From positions 1-64,000 of the forward strand of contig JACWAH010000020.1 in the NCBI GenBank assembly GCA_014874365.1: DNA of 64,000 bases. Reading direction: 5' to 3'. The stretch's first letter is position 1. Every line of letters starts with the position of its first letter. Position numbers and translations under genes: made by a program. The notes beneath the pieces were generated by a model. The model was not told the DNA's origin and ran no database searches. It saw only the letters and a list, made by a program, of their open reading frames with translations. Below, piece by piece: positions 33,189 to 41,387 of this stretch. Origin of the DNA: Thermoplasmatales archaeon. GTDB taxonomy: Archaea; Thermoplasmatota; Thermoplasmata; Thermoplasmatales; Thermoplasmataceae.

Positions 33189-34223
33189 ATGGTAGAAGAT
33201 GTTATTGGAACTGATTTGTTAGATATACAGGGCGAAAAGAGTTATCATCCGAGAACAGAGCAACTTTTGGCAACGGCCAGGAGCTTCCTTTCATACAAAG
33301 CATCGGTTGTGGGGTTGGTGATAACCGCTATATACTTTATATTCGCGCTGGTGGATTGGGTTTACCCCGCTATTTTAGGAATACCTGCCGCTACTTTTAA
33401 TAATATGACCACCTACTCTCCATTTGCTATAGGGACTATATCGGGGGGGATCAACAACGACGGGATTTTCAGGCCCGGTCTAGCACACGGTTTCCCATAT
33501 TTACTTGGGGGGACGATTTTTAACTTTCCGTTACTATTAGGAATGATCGCTTCTCTTAGATTCGATATAGGATATTCTGTACTTGTCGTTTTTACTGGAG
33601 CAGCCATCGGTTCATCGGTTGGAGTCATCGCCGGTTACCTTGGCAGGTGGGCTGATGAACTTTTAATGAGGCTTACTGATATCTTTTTCAGCATTCCATT
33701 CCTGATTCTTATAATTGCATTTAGTCTTGCTTTTACGTCGTTTTTCAATAGCTCCCTTACCGCCATGATCGTAGCACTTATCATAGTCTGGTGGCCCACT
33801 TATGCCAGGCTATCTAGAAGTCTTGCCCTTTCCACTAAATCCTTGAACTACGTCGAAGCAGCTACCGCAGCTGGATCTTCAAAAACCAGAAACATCTTTT
33901 ATCACGTATTCCCAAATGTTCTTTCACCGATATTTGTGCAGATTTCTCTCGACCTTGGTTCAGTAATCTTGATTTTTGCAACCTTGGCCTTTCTGGGGGT
34001 CGCCGGATCGCAAATTAGCAATTACACGTTCCCTGAGCTTGGCCAGCTTATCTCCAGTGGATCAAGTACCTTCCAGACTACTTTTACAGGGGTGCATCTT
34101 GGTACCCCGGTAATATGGTGGCCAATAATTATCCCTGGAATTTTCCTCCTAATTTTTACGGTATCGATTAACCTATTCGGAGACGGGCTCAGGGATGCCC
34201 TCGACCCGAGACTGAGGAAGTGA
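33189..34223 (+). CDS. Oligopeptide ABC transporter permease, DppC/OppC type
   Basis: A 344-residue permease with about six membrane helices. The OppC-type N-terminus is present as RSFLSYKASVVGLVITAIYFIFALVDW, and the EAA loop as NYVEAATAAGSSKTRNIFYHVFPNVLSP near residue 220. The protein ends FGDGLRDALDPRLRK, the hallmark tail of DppC proteins. An extracytoplasmic loop near 65-110 is longer than in bacteria. I prefer the ATG at 33189, which has GGTG six bases upstream, over a GTG at 33180. Confidence 0.9.
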   Translation: MVEDVIGTDLLDIQGEKSYHPRTEQLLATARSFLSYKASVVGLVITAIYFIFALVDWVYPAILGIPAATFNNMTTYSPFAIGTISGGINNDGIFRPGLAHGFPYLLGGTIFNFPLLLGMIASLRFDIGYSVLVVFTGAAIGSSVGVIAGYLGRWADELLMRLTDIFFSIPFLILIIAFSLAFTSFFNSSLTAMIVALIIVWWPTYARLSRSLALSTKSLNYVEAATAAGSSKTRNIFYHVFPNVLSPIFVQISLDLGSVILIFATLAFLGVAGSQISNYTFPELGQLISSGSSTFQTTFTGVHLGTPVIWWPIIIPGIFLLIFTVSINLFGDGLRDALDPRLRK

Positions 34224-34228
34224 AAAAG

Positions 34229-35803
34229 ATGGAACAGAACGTAATGTTAAACCAGGAAGAAAGCCAGTTAAGCGTGGAAGGTTTAAAGGTCAGATTTTTC
34301 ACCAGCAAAGGTATCGTAAAGGCGATTGACAACCTATCTTTTTCGATTAGAAAGGGTGAATCGTATGGTCTGGTTGGCGAGAGTGGAAGCGGGAAAAGCG
34401 TGACTGCAACTTCAGTAATGGACCTGATTCCTGATCCTCCAGGCAGGATAATAAGGGGCAAAATTTTCATCAACGGATATAACATTCTCAACGATCTTGA
34501 CAGACTCGTTACTATCAGGATAAGGAAACCAACTGATGTCAGGATTAAACGAAGAAAAAGGCTGATGAAGAGGCACAATTACATAATGTCAGGCATAAGA
34601 GGCGACCGAGTCGCAATGATATTCCAGGAGCCTTTTTTATCCCTCAATCCGGTTATGACCATTGGCGACCAGATCAGAGAAGCAATATTGTTGCATAGCA
34701 GAGTAGAAATCGCGAATTCAATAATAAAGAGGGAGACGCTTAACGAAGATGACGTGTCAAAGATAGCTGACACACTGATGGCACAACCGGATAACTTCAC
34801 CCGGAAGAAACTTATAGTGAGGGTGTGCAGCCAGTATGCAATACCGGAGCTTGCAAAACTATTCATTGATCTTTTTGAAAATTCAACGGATAAAGAATTC
34901 ATTACAAAAGAACTGCTATCGCTTGTTAACACAAAAAAAACTGGTCTCTCTCTTGAAGAACTGGAAGAGGCAAGGAATTACTTTCTCTTAATGGACAGGA
35001 AACATGACCTGAGTCTGCGATTGCTTGAAGCTGAAAAACAGGAAAACGAGAAGCTCGCAGAAAAGCTCCACCTTCAGATTAGAGCCATCAATCAACAGCT
35101 AAGGTCTGATTATCTGGTTTATTCCCTTAAGAGACGATTTTTGAGGAGGTTCATAGATAAGCCATTTGTAGAGTATGCCACCGGAAGAACTCTAGAATTG
35201 CTGATGCAGGTCAATATTGCCGGGCCAGAAAGAGTAATTGATGCTTACCCACATGAACTGAGTGGCGGAATGTTGCAGAGGTGCATGATCGCCATGGCAT
35301 TTTCTTCAAATCCACAAATACTTATAGCCGATGAGCCAACTACCGCACTTGACGTGACAACACAGGCACAGATACTCGATCTTATGAGGGAAGTAAACAA
35401 GACGTACAATACATCGATATTTTTCATAACTCACGATCTTGCTGTAATAGCTGAGATGTGTGATCGCGTAGGAGTGATATATGGTGGTAACCTGGTCGAG
35501 GAAGCTTCTGTCAAAGAGATTTTCTATAACGCAAAGCATCCGTATACGACTGGTTTAATGAATGCAATTCCAAAGGCTGAACGAAGGTACGAAAAGACTG
35601 CAAGGCTCGAATCAATACCCGGGAGTGTACCTAACCTTATAGATCCACCAACCGGTTGCCGGTTTCACCCGCGATGCAAGTTTAGAATGGACGTATGTTC
35701 AGAAAAGAAACCCAAGCTGGTGGAGATAGAGAAGGAACACAAGGTTGCCTGCTTCCTGTATTCTGATGAGGTTGAAAACGAGATTGAGGAGGAGGTCCCA
35801 TGA
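34229..35803 (+). CDS. Oligopeptide ABC transporter ATPase, DppD type, with large helical insertion
   Basis: A 524-residue ATPase; usual DppD proteins have about 330. Walker A GESGSGKS is at residues 50-57, the Q-loop [12 protein letters not shown] near 128, signature LSGGM near 345, Walker [13 protein letters not shown] near 366, and the C-terminal Fe-S/metal-type cysteines in [14 protein letters not shown]. Between Q-loop and signature, normally about 65 residues, there are some 215, with a charged helical segment near 245-290 that reads as a coiled coil. A shorter basic insertion (about 30 residues, [13 protein letters not shown]) precedes the Q-loop. The catalytic motifs are intact, so the protein should be active. 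The ATG at 34229 has GAGG 11 bases upstream; a GTG at 34220 is the alternative. Confidence 0.9.
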   Translation: MEQNVMLNQEESQLSVEGLKVRFFTSKGIVKAIDNLSFSIRKGESYGLVGESGSGKSVTATSVMDLIPDPPGRIIRGKIFINGYNILNDLDRLVTIRIRKPTDVRIKRRKRLMKRHNYIMSGIRGDRVAMIFQEPFLSLNPVMTIGDQIREAILLHSRVEIANSIIKRETLNEDDVSKIADTLMAQPDNFTRKKLIVRVCSQYAIPELAKLFIDLFENSTDKEFITKELLSLVNTKKTGLSLEELEEARNYFLLMDRKHDLSLRLLEAEKQENEKLAEKLHLQIRAINQQLRSDYLVYSLKRRFLRRFIDKPFVEYATGRTLELLMQVNIAGPERVIDAYPHELSGGMLQRCMIAMAFSSNPQILIADEPTTALDVTTQAQILDLMREVNKTYNTSIFFITHDLAVIAEMCDRVGVIYGGNLVEEASVKEIFYNAKHPYTTGLMNAIPKAERRYEKTARLESIPGSVPNLIDPPTGCRFHPRCKFRMDVCSEKKPKLVEIEKEHKVACFLYSDEVENEIEEEVP

Positions 35804-37269
35804 CCACTAAAATATCAGCTGATGAAAACGTTTTGATGTATGTGAACGGTCTCAAGAAATATTTCCCTATCTACGGAGGAATGGGAGGAGTTAAAGGGTA
35901 TGTAAAGGCTCTTGACGACGTTACGTTCTATCTTAGGGAAGGAGAATCCTTAGGCGTAGTGGGTGAAACGGGCTGTGGGAAGACAACCTTGGGAAGAACC
36001 TTGCTGAGACTCATTGAGGCTACCGGTGGAGATGTATACTTTAATTTGCCCAGAGAAGAAATGCTGCAGATTATTGAGCTTGAAGATAAAATCCACGACA
36101 AGCTTGAAGCCGGCGCAGATGAGGAATCGGACCCTGAACTTAGTAACCTGATTGCAGAAGTTTCCATTTTTAGGAGGAGGCATTCTCTTTTGAAACTCTC
36201 ACAGAGAGAACTTAGGAGGGCCAGGAAGCAAATGCAGCCAGTGTTTCAGGATCCTTTCAGCTCTCTTGACCCGCGTAAGATCATAAGAGAAATCATAGGA
36301 GAGCCCATGAGGGTACTTCTAAGGTTGAATCAAGTTGAAATCCTCAAGAGGGAAAAGAAGATTGTCGAAGAGATTGGACTTTCGGAAGATCACCTGTACA
36401 GGTTCCCGCATGAATTCAGCGGTGGTCAGAGGCAGAGGATTGGAATTGCCAGGGCAATTTCAATCGAACCAAAACTCCTGGTGCTTGACGAACCAACTTC
36501 TGCGCTGGACGTTTCCGTTCAGGCGCAGATCCTGAACATCTTGAGGGATCTCCAGAACAGGATGGGACTCTCATACGTTTTCATTTCCCACCATCTCAAT
36601 GTTATACGTATGATGTCGGACAGAGTTGCTGTAATGTATCTGGGAAAGATAGTTGAACTTGCGTCCACCGAGGAACTGTTTAACGAGATGCTTCACCCGT
36701 ACACAAAGGCCCTGCTTTCGGCTATTCCAGTGCCCGACCCTGAAGTCAAAGTGCAAAGAACGATACTTGAAGGAGAAATCCCGAATCCTGCGGATCCTCC
36801 AAAAGGATGTCACTTCCATCCGAGATGCCCTGTTGCGATGGTAAATTGCGGGTGGTCATCCAGGGACCTTTCTGAACTGATAAAATCGATGCTTGACCCG
36901 GTTAGAAATGCGGAAGCAGCAGCAATTACTGGGATCGCCGAGATCCAGGTTGACGAGGAGGGAAACTCTTTAGATTTACTATTTGAAGAAGGACATACGA
37001 TTACTGAAGAATATCTCGAACTTATCAAGAGCCTAATTGAAAAAGAGACCTTCCTTACAAAGGGAGTGGCTTTTAAGGCAATCAAATCTGTTGAGAAGAC
37101 TGCTGCAGGTAATGCTGTAAGATTCACGCTGGTTCAGCCAGACGTTCCTAAACTTAAGGAAGTAAAGAGAGGACATTTTGTCTCATGCCTGATTTACAAC
37201 TATAACTATTACGATTCTCAGGCCGAGGCAAAGGAAGACTATGGCCCCGAGATCTATACGAATAACTGA
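35800..37269 (+). CDS. Oligopeptide ABC transporter ATPase, DppF type, with insertions
   Basis: A 489-residue ATPase; usual DppF proteins have about 330. Walker A GETGCGKTT is near residue 50, the Q-loop PVFQDPFSSLDP near 148, signature FSGGQRQRIG near 207, and Walker B LLVLDEPTSALD near 226. Two additions stand out. An acidic helical insert of about 55 residues lies between Walker A and the Q-loop. About 100 residues lie between CPVAMVNC and the final Cys of the C-terminal metal-binding region (HFVSCLIYNY), normally a gap of about 20. The gene overlaps dppD by four bases and the next gene by 29. Confidence 0.9.
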   Translation: MTTKISADENVLMYVNGLKKYFPIYGGMGGVKGYVKALDDVTFYLREGESLGVVGETGCGKTTLGRTLLRLIEATGGDVYFNLPREEMLQIIELEDKIHDKLEAGADEESDPELSNLIAEVSIFRRRHSLLKLSQRELRRARKQMQPVFQDPFSSLDPRKIIREIIGEPMRVLLRLNQVEILKREKKIVEEIGLSEDHLYRFPHEFSGGQRQRIGIARAISIEPKLLVLDEPTSALDVSVQAQILNILRDLQNRMGLSYVFISHHLNVIRMMSDRVAVMYLGKIVELASTEELFNEMLHPYTKALLSAIPVPDPEVKVQRTILEGEIPNPADPPKGCHFHPRCPVAMVNCGWSSRDLSELIKSMLDPVRNAEAAAITGIAEIQVDEEGNSLDLLFEEGHTITEEYLELIKSLIEKETFLTKGVAFKAIKSVEKTAAGNAVRFTLVQPDVPKLKEVKRGHFVSCLIYNYNYYDSQAEAKEDYGPEIYTNN

Positions 37270-37627
37270 AAAGCCTCTCATAAAAAGGGGTCTGGACGAG
37301 ATCTCAGCAAAGGAGATGCCCAGGGGCATCTTCTATCGTTATATTTTTGGGCCAACAATGCGATGGATGTTCATAATTGGAGTAATACTACTTGACTTTA
37401 TAGCAGTGCCTTCGCTTTTCATATCTATCCCTCCGTACCTCGGTTCTTACTCCCCTTCACTCTCAAATACGCCTGCCGCTCTCGTATATTATCTGGTCGT
37501 CTTATACATCCTGGTTGTTGCGCTGCTTATTTTAATAGAAGTCAAGTTCTATAATACCAGCCTGAGCAGAGAAAAGGAAGATGATAAGTTTGCGCAGTTT
37601 CTACTGGAAAAGCAGAAAGGATTATGA
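37241..37627 (+). CDS. Small membrane protein of the oligopeptide transporter operon
   Basis: A 128-residue protein with two hydrophobic helices near residues 42-63 and 80-103 joined by a Pro/Ser-rich loop, and a charged, probably cytosolic C-terminal tail (NTSLSREKEDDKFAQFLLEKQ). I do not recognise a family. The ATG at 37241 lies within the end of the DppF-type gene; another ATG at 37316 would remove the overlap and keep both helices. Position at the end of the operon suggests an accessory subunit, by inference. Confidence 0.65.
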   Translation: MAPRSIRITEKPLIKRGLDEISAKEMPRGIFYRYIFGPTMRWMFIIGVILLDFIAVPSLFISIPPYLGSYSPSLSNTPAALVYYLVVLYILVVALLILIEVKFYNTSLSREKEDDKFAQFLLEKQKGL

Positions 37628-37631
37628 TCGC

Positions 37632-38153
37632 TTAGCCGATCCAGAGCGACATTAAGACGTCATCCACGTACTTGCCGTTAATTACAAACTGCTTCTTTTT
37701 TCTACCCTCCTCTTCAAAACCTAGTTTCCTGTATAATTCAATGGCGTTAATATTAGAAGAAAAAACTTCGAGGTTGATTTTCACCAGCCCTTCATTTCTG
37801 GCCCATTCGAGAGCGTCCTGCATCATCTTTTTACCGAGCCCGGCTCCCCGGAAACCACCCTTGACTGCTATGCCGAGTGTCCCGGTGTGCCTGTTCTTCT
37901 TGTATGTTCCCCTCTGAAGAGTCAGAACCCCGACTATTTCCCCGCGTGCCTCTGATACTAAAGTCAAATCAGTTCTGGAATTGATTCTCTCCCTTTCAGC
38001 CCTCTCAGTCATCAGGTAGTACTCCCCGAGCAGGTAGATCTCCTCATCCATTACACTCTGCATGCACTCGATTACACCCCCTGCATCTGAAGGCACCCCC
38101 TGCCTTACAATGGGAAAAGAAAAATCAGTGTCTAGAACTTTCTTTTTCAGCAA
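37632..38153 (-). CDS. GNAT N-acetyltransferase
   Basis: A 173-residue GNAT protein. The acetyl-CoA binding segment is GTLGIAVKGGFRGAGLGKKMMQDAL near residue 92, with R-G-A-G-L-G. INLEVFSSNINAIELYRKLGFEEEGR follows, the usual motif B. The N-terminal block MDEEIYLLGEYYLMTE near residue 35 resembles the archaeal/bacterial PseH- or YjcK-like group; the substrate is unknown. Its start at 38153 overlaps the end of the HTH gene upstream by 29 bases, so it is the last gene of a three-gene operon. Confidence 0.8.
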   Translation of the reverse strand: MLKKKVLDTDFSFPIVRQGVPSDAGGVIECMQSVMDEEIYLLGEYYLMTERAERERINSRTDLTLVSEARGEIVGVLTLQRGTYKKNRHTGTLGIAVKGGFRGAGLGKKMMQDALEWARNEGLVKINLEVFSSNINAIELYRKLGFEEEGRKKKQFVINGKYVDDVLMSLWIG

Positions 38154-38511
38154 CCTTTCTCCTCTCTGAATTACTGGAAAGCAACATGTCGGATTCGCGT
38201 TTTACGTCACCGAAGCGGTCGTACATCTTGCCAATGCGGTTTATGAGCTCTGATCGGTTATCCAGGAATACGGGCGAAACAATGGCCCCTGATTTTGATG
38301 GTTCAATAATCCCATCCTTCTGCATCACCCTTAGAGAATAGCGCACTATGTGCTCTGGCAAGCCCGTAGACTCAGATATCCTGGAAATACCTATCGGCTG
38401 GGAATTCAAAATTACCTGAAGGATAGCCAGCGTTCGATGGATCTTATCCATTGATTTATCCATTTCCAGCAGCATTCCGTCAAATATGTCCTTTTTTTTC
38501 ATTGGCTTCAT
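38125..38511 (-). CDS. Winged-helix DNA-binding protein
   Basis: A 128-residue protein. Residues about 20-80 form a winged helix-turn-helix: RTLAILQVILNSQPIGISRISESTGLP, then HIVRYSLRVMQKDGIIEPSKSGAIV as recognition helix and wing. The C-terminal 45 residues are helical and charged and may mediate dimerisation. It is probably a transcriptional regulator, perhaps of its own operon or the divergent rtcB gene. Its ATG overlaps the stop of the 67-codon gene upstream (one base shared) and its end overlaps the GNAT gene. Confidence 0.7.
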   Translation of the reverse strand: MKPMKKKDIFDGMLLEMDKSMDKIHRTLAILQVILNSQPIGISRISESTGLPEHIVRYSLRVMQKDGIIEPSKSGAIVSPVFLDNRSELINRIGKMYDRFGDVKRESDMLLSSNSERRKVAEKESSRH

Positions 38512-38714
38512 CAGGGATAGATTTTGGTTTCTTTCTCGTAAACCTCAACGCCATTTCCACACAACTTAGTTATCTTCTCTTTTCTTTGTTCAATGTACTC
38601 TGCAAACTTTTCCGGGTCGGCAGAAACTTCCTGAATTCTCTCTGCATTCCTCAGGAGAGCAACCTGCAGCCTGATCTCAAATCTCAAATCCTCTGGAAGC
38701 GAGGAAATATCCAT
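38511..38714 (-). CDS. Small helical protein divergent from rtcB
   Basis: A 67-residue protein, mostly alpha-helical and charged (EDLRFEIRLQVALLRNAERIQ, then EKFAEYIEQRKEKITKLC). I recognise no family. It is the first gene of the HTH-GNAT operon, overlapping the HTH start. Its ATG and the rtcB ATG lie on opposite strands of the same CATG at 38712-38715. CTTTTTAATCTT (reverse strand of 38731-38742), inside the rtcB coding region, is centred about 23 bases before the ATG, consistent with a leaderless transcript. Confidence 0.6.
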   Translation of the reverse strand: MDISSLPEDLRFEIRLQVALLRNAERIQEVSADPEKFAEYIEQRKEKITKLCGNGVEVYEKETKIYP

Positions 38715-40218
38715 GATTCCCTATCCGATTAAGATTAAAAAGCTATCAGGAAAACCCTATTATCCAAAAGGGGAATGGCGACGAGTGAGCGAGCTTCCTC
38801 TGCGCAAAGTCGGAGACTTTATATTCGGTATCGACAGGGACGTGAACAGAGGAATGAATTCAGGTGCGTTGATCTTCGCTTCCGAGGATCTTGTTCAGAA
38901 AGCCATGTCTGACGGTTCAATCGAGCAGCTTGTCAATGTCACCAAGCTACCAGGTATCGTGGGTCCAGCAATTGCAATGCCGGACATTCACCTGGGATAC
39001 GGATTTCCAATTGGAGGCGTTGCCGCATTTTCATACGACGATGGGCTGGTATCACCAGGTGGAGTAGGTTATGACATCAATTGCGGGGTTTCCCTGCTAT
39101 CTATACCGATTACGCAATCGACCTTTGCTTCCAAGCGAAAAGAGGTGATCGATGCGCTATTTCAGCGAATTCCATCAGGCGTTGGAACAAAGGGGAAACT
39201 TGACCTTAGCAGGCAACAACTTGCTTCTGTAATGACGGAGGGCATTAACTGGGTCATAGAGAATGGAATGGGCGATGCAATGGATGTGGATCATACGGAT
39301 GAGCTTGGAAAGTTTGGTGAAGCAGAAGTGTCCAAGGTATCCCCCGCAGCAACCGGAAGAGGAATGAAACAGCTTGGAACGCTTGGAGCGGGCAACCACT
39401 TTGTCGAAATACAAAGAGTCTCGAGGGTATTTGACAGCAAGATAGCCTCCGCTTTCAACCTGTCTGAAAACAACATAACTGCAATGGTGCATACCGGATC
39501 CAGAGGATTGGGGCATCAGGTAGCCACGGATTACATTGAAAAACTTCTACGAAGTGGAAGCAACCAACTTCCGGATAGGCAGCTTGTGTTTGCAAGGAAC
39601 GGGGAAAGGCTTTTCGACGATTATATTGGGGCAATGCAGGCAGCTGCAAATTTTGCCTTTTCCAATAGGGAAATCATAATTGATCAGATCAGGAGAGTAT
39701 TTGCAAAAGCATTCAACTTAGAATATGAAGACATGAGGATCGTTTACAGTATTTCTCACAATCTTGCACGTGTGGAGGAGCATGAAGTGGAAGGGAAGAA
39801 GACCAGGCTAATTGTGCACAGAAAGGGGGCGACCAGGGCATTTCCCCCGGGAAGGAAAGAAAATGGCAGCCTGTTTAAATTGACTGGGCACCCGGTGCTT
39901 GTTCCCGGGAGCATGGGTTCCGATTCCTACGTGCTTGTCGGAGAAAAGAAGAACATGGAACTTACATTCGGTTCATCGTGCCACGGAGCAGGAAGGGTGA
40001 TTTCCAGGCACAAAGCAATGGAAACCCTCAATCTTTCCCGTGTGTCCGAAGAACTGAATGAGAAAGGAGTATACCTCAAAACTGCTTCCAGGAAGGTGAT
40101 CCAGGAAGAGGCGCCAGGAAGCTATAAGCAGATTGAGCAGGTGATAAGGAGCATAGAAGGAGCTGGGATCTCACGTTCGGTGGTTTCCTTGAGTCCACTG
40201 GGGGTGATCAAGGGATGA
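38713..40218 (+). CDS. rtcB: RtcB, RNA-splicing ligase (3'-phosphate/5'-OH)
   Basis: A 501-residue ligase that joins tRNA exon halves after intron removal, using GTP and manganese. Metal and catalytic residues are visible: Cys in DINCGVSLL near residue 124, GAGNHFVE near 227, HTGSRGLGHQ near 260, SHNLARVEEH near 350, and the guanylated His in SSCHGAGR near 423. PDIHLGYGFPIGGVAAF near 91 is the family signature. The first 30 residues are an unusual Lys-rich extension. GAGG at 38701-38704 with an eight-base spacer supports the ATG. No archease gene is in the window. The next gene overlaps it by four bases. Confidence 0.94.
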   Translation: MIPYPIKIKKLSGKPYYPKGEWRRVSELPLRKVGDFIFGIDRDVNRGMNSGALIFASEDLVQKAMSDGSIEQLVNVTKLPGIVGPAIAMPDIHLGYGFPIGGVAAFSYDDGLVSPGGVGYDINCGVSLLSIPITQSTFASKRKEVIDALFQRIPSGVGTKGKLDLSRQQLASVMTEGINWVIENGMGDAMDVDHTDELGKFGEAEVSKVSPAATGRGMKQLGTLGAGNHFVEIQRVSRVFDSKIASAFNLSENNITAMVHTGSRGLGHQVATDYIEKLLRSGSNQLPDRQLVFARNGERLFDDYIGAMQAAANFAFSNREIIIDQIRRVFAKAFNLEYEDMRIVYSISHNLARVEEHEVEGKKTRLIVHRKGATRAFPPGRKENGSLFKLTGHPVLVPGSMGSDSYVLVGEKKNMELTFGSSCHGAGRVISRHKAMETLNLSRVSEELNEKGVYLKTASRKVIQEEAPGSYKQIEQVIRSIEGAGISRSVVSLSPLGVIKG

Positions 40219-41240
40219 GCAAAGCCATTTTCACCGGCCATTTGTACGTAAATGGAAGGTTTATGCGCGCCACGGTAACGGAGAAAGATGGGGAAACGGA
40301 AATTAAACCGGGTCTGGAATCTGAAGCGAAATTCAGGGGTACAGCTATTCCAGAACTGGTCAACTCTCACACACACCTGGGAGATTCATTTGTAAACGAG
40401 GAACCGCCGCTTAACCTGAAAGACTCAGTGGGACCTCACGGTTTCAAACATACTAAACTTGAAAAAGCGAGCCTGGAGGAAATCACTGCTGGAATGCGGA
40501 AAAGCCTGGATGTAGCCTGGAAGACCGGGACGGGAGTATTATTCGACTTCAGGGAAGGTGGCAAAAGCGGCGCTTTGGCACTCAAGAATGCGGCAAAAGG
40601 GAAAAAGGTTAAGGTCAAGGTTCTAGGCAGACCCGTTAACTATGATGAAGCTGTACAAATTATAGAACAGGTAGATGGATTTGGCATGAGTTCCATGGCT
40701 GATCATAATAACGAGTTACTCTCAAAACTTTCAGAACTGGCCAGGTACAGGAGAAAAGTCTTCGCGATACATTTTTCTGAGCGCGATAGAGAAGATGTAG
40801 ACAGGCTTATTGATTTGAAGCCAACTTTCGTTGTACACGGGATACACTGCAGGCCTGACGATCTCATGAAATTGAAGAATGAAGGCATCCCTGTTTGCAT
40901 AACACCAAGATCGAATCTTTTTTATGGACTGACGACAGACTACTCCAGCTTTTTCAGGTCAGGTATTTCCCTGTGCATTGGGACCGATAACGGCATGGCA
41001 GTTCCACCAGACATGTTTTCGGAAATGGCATCTCTTTACCTATTGCAGCGTGTTAAGAACAGGATTTCCCCGGAAGAAATAATTCATGCTGCACTAGGCT
41101 ATCCTCTGCGCCCGCCAGGAACTGCTATCCAGGAAACCATGAGGAAAAGATACGTAATCCTGGAAGGCGAGCCTCTTACACCATATGAGATAGTAATGAA
41201 AGGATACACGAAGCGGAAAAGACACGCTTACATTACATGA
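40215..41240 (+). CDS. Amidohydrolase-superfamily protein (nucleoside/cytosine deaminase-like)
   Basis: A 341-residue metal-dependent hydrolase. The first metal motif NSHTHLGD is near residue 50, a His-containing strand AIHFSERD near 183, the second HGIHCRPDD near 206, and the catalytic Asp in GTDNGMAVPPDMF near 255. This pattern, with His-x-His and HFSE, matches the adenosine/cytosine deaminase-like branch. It lacks an obvious C-terminal beta-sandwich domain, making it shorter than the family's usual 400-450 residues. It overlaps rtcB by four bases; a link to RNA repair or salvage of bases is conjecture. Confidence 0.78.
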   Translation: MSKAIFTGHLYVNGRFMRATVTEKDGETEIKPGLESEAKFRGTAIPELVNSHTHLGDSFVNEEPPLNLKDSVGPHGFKHTKLEKASLEEITAGMRKSLDVAWKTGTGVLFDFREGGKSGALALKNAAKGKKVKVKVLGRPVNYDEAVQIIEQVDGFGMSSMADHNNELLSKLSELARYRRKVFAIHFSERDREDVDRLIDLKPTFVVHGIHCRPDDLMKLKNEGIPVCITPRSNLFYGLTTDYSSFFRSGISLCIGTDNGMAVPPDMFSEMASLYLLQRVKNRISPEEIIHAALGYPLRPPGTAIQETMRKRYVILEGEPLTPYEIVMKGYTKRKRHAYIT

Positions 41241-41356
41241 CTGCAGTCTGGAGATTTTATTCGGCCAAAACCGCATTCCTCGTTTTATCCCCGATACCTG
41301 AAATCCACAGATTTTTAGAGACGATTATATTGCGGGCGCTTGAAACGTGAAGAATG

Positions 41357-41364
41357 TTTATATC
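41357..41364 (+). promoter_or_regulatory. TATA box of the large surface protein gene
   Basis: TTTATATC is centred 27.5 bases before a GTG at 41388 that opens a signal-peptide-like sequence. This fixes the start at that GTG and indicates a leaderless mRNA. Confidence 0.55.
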
Positions 41365-41387
41365 GGGATATTCCTTTAACCGCCACT

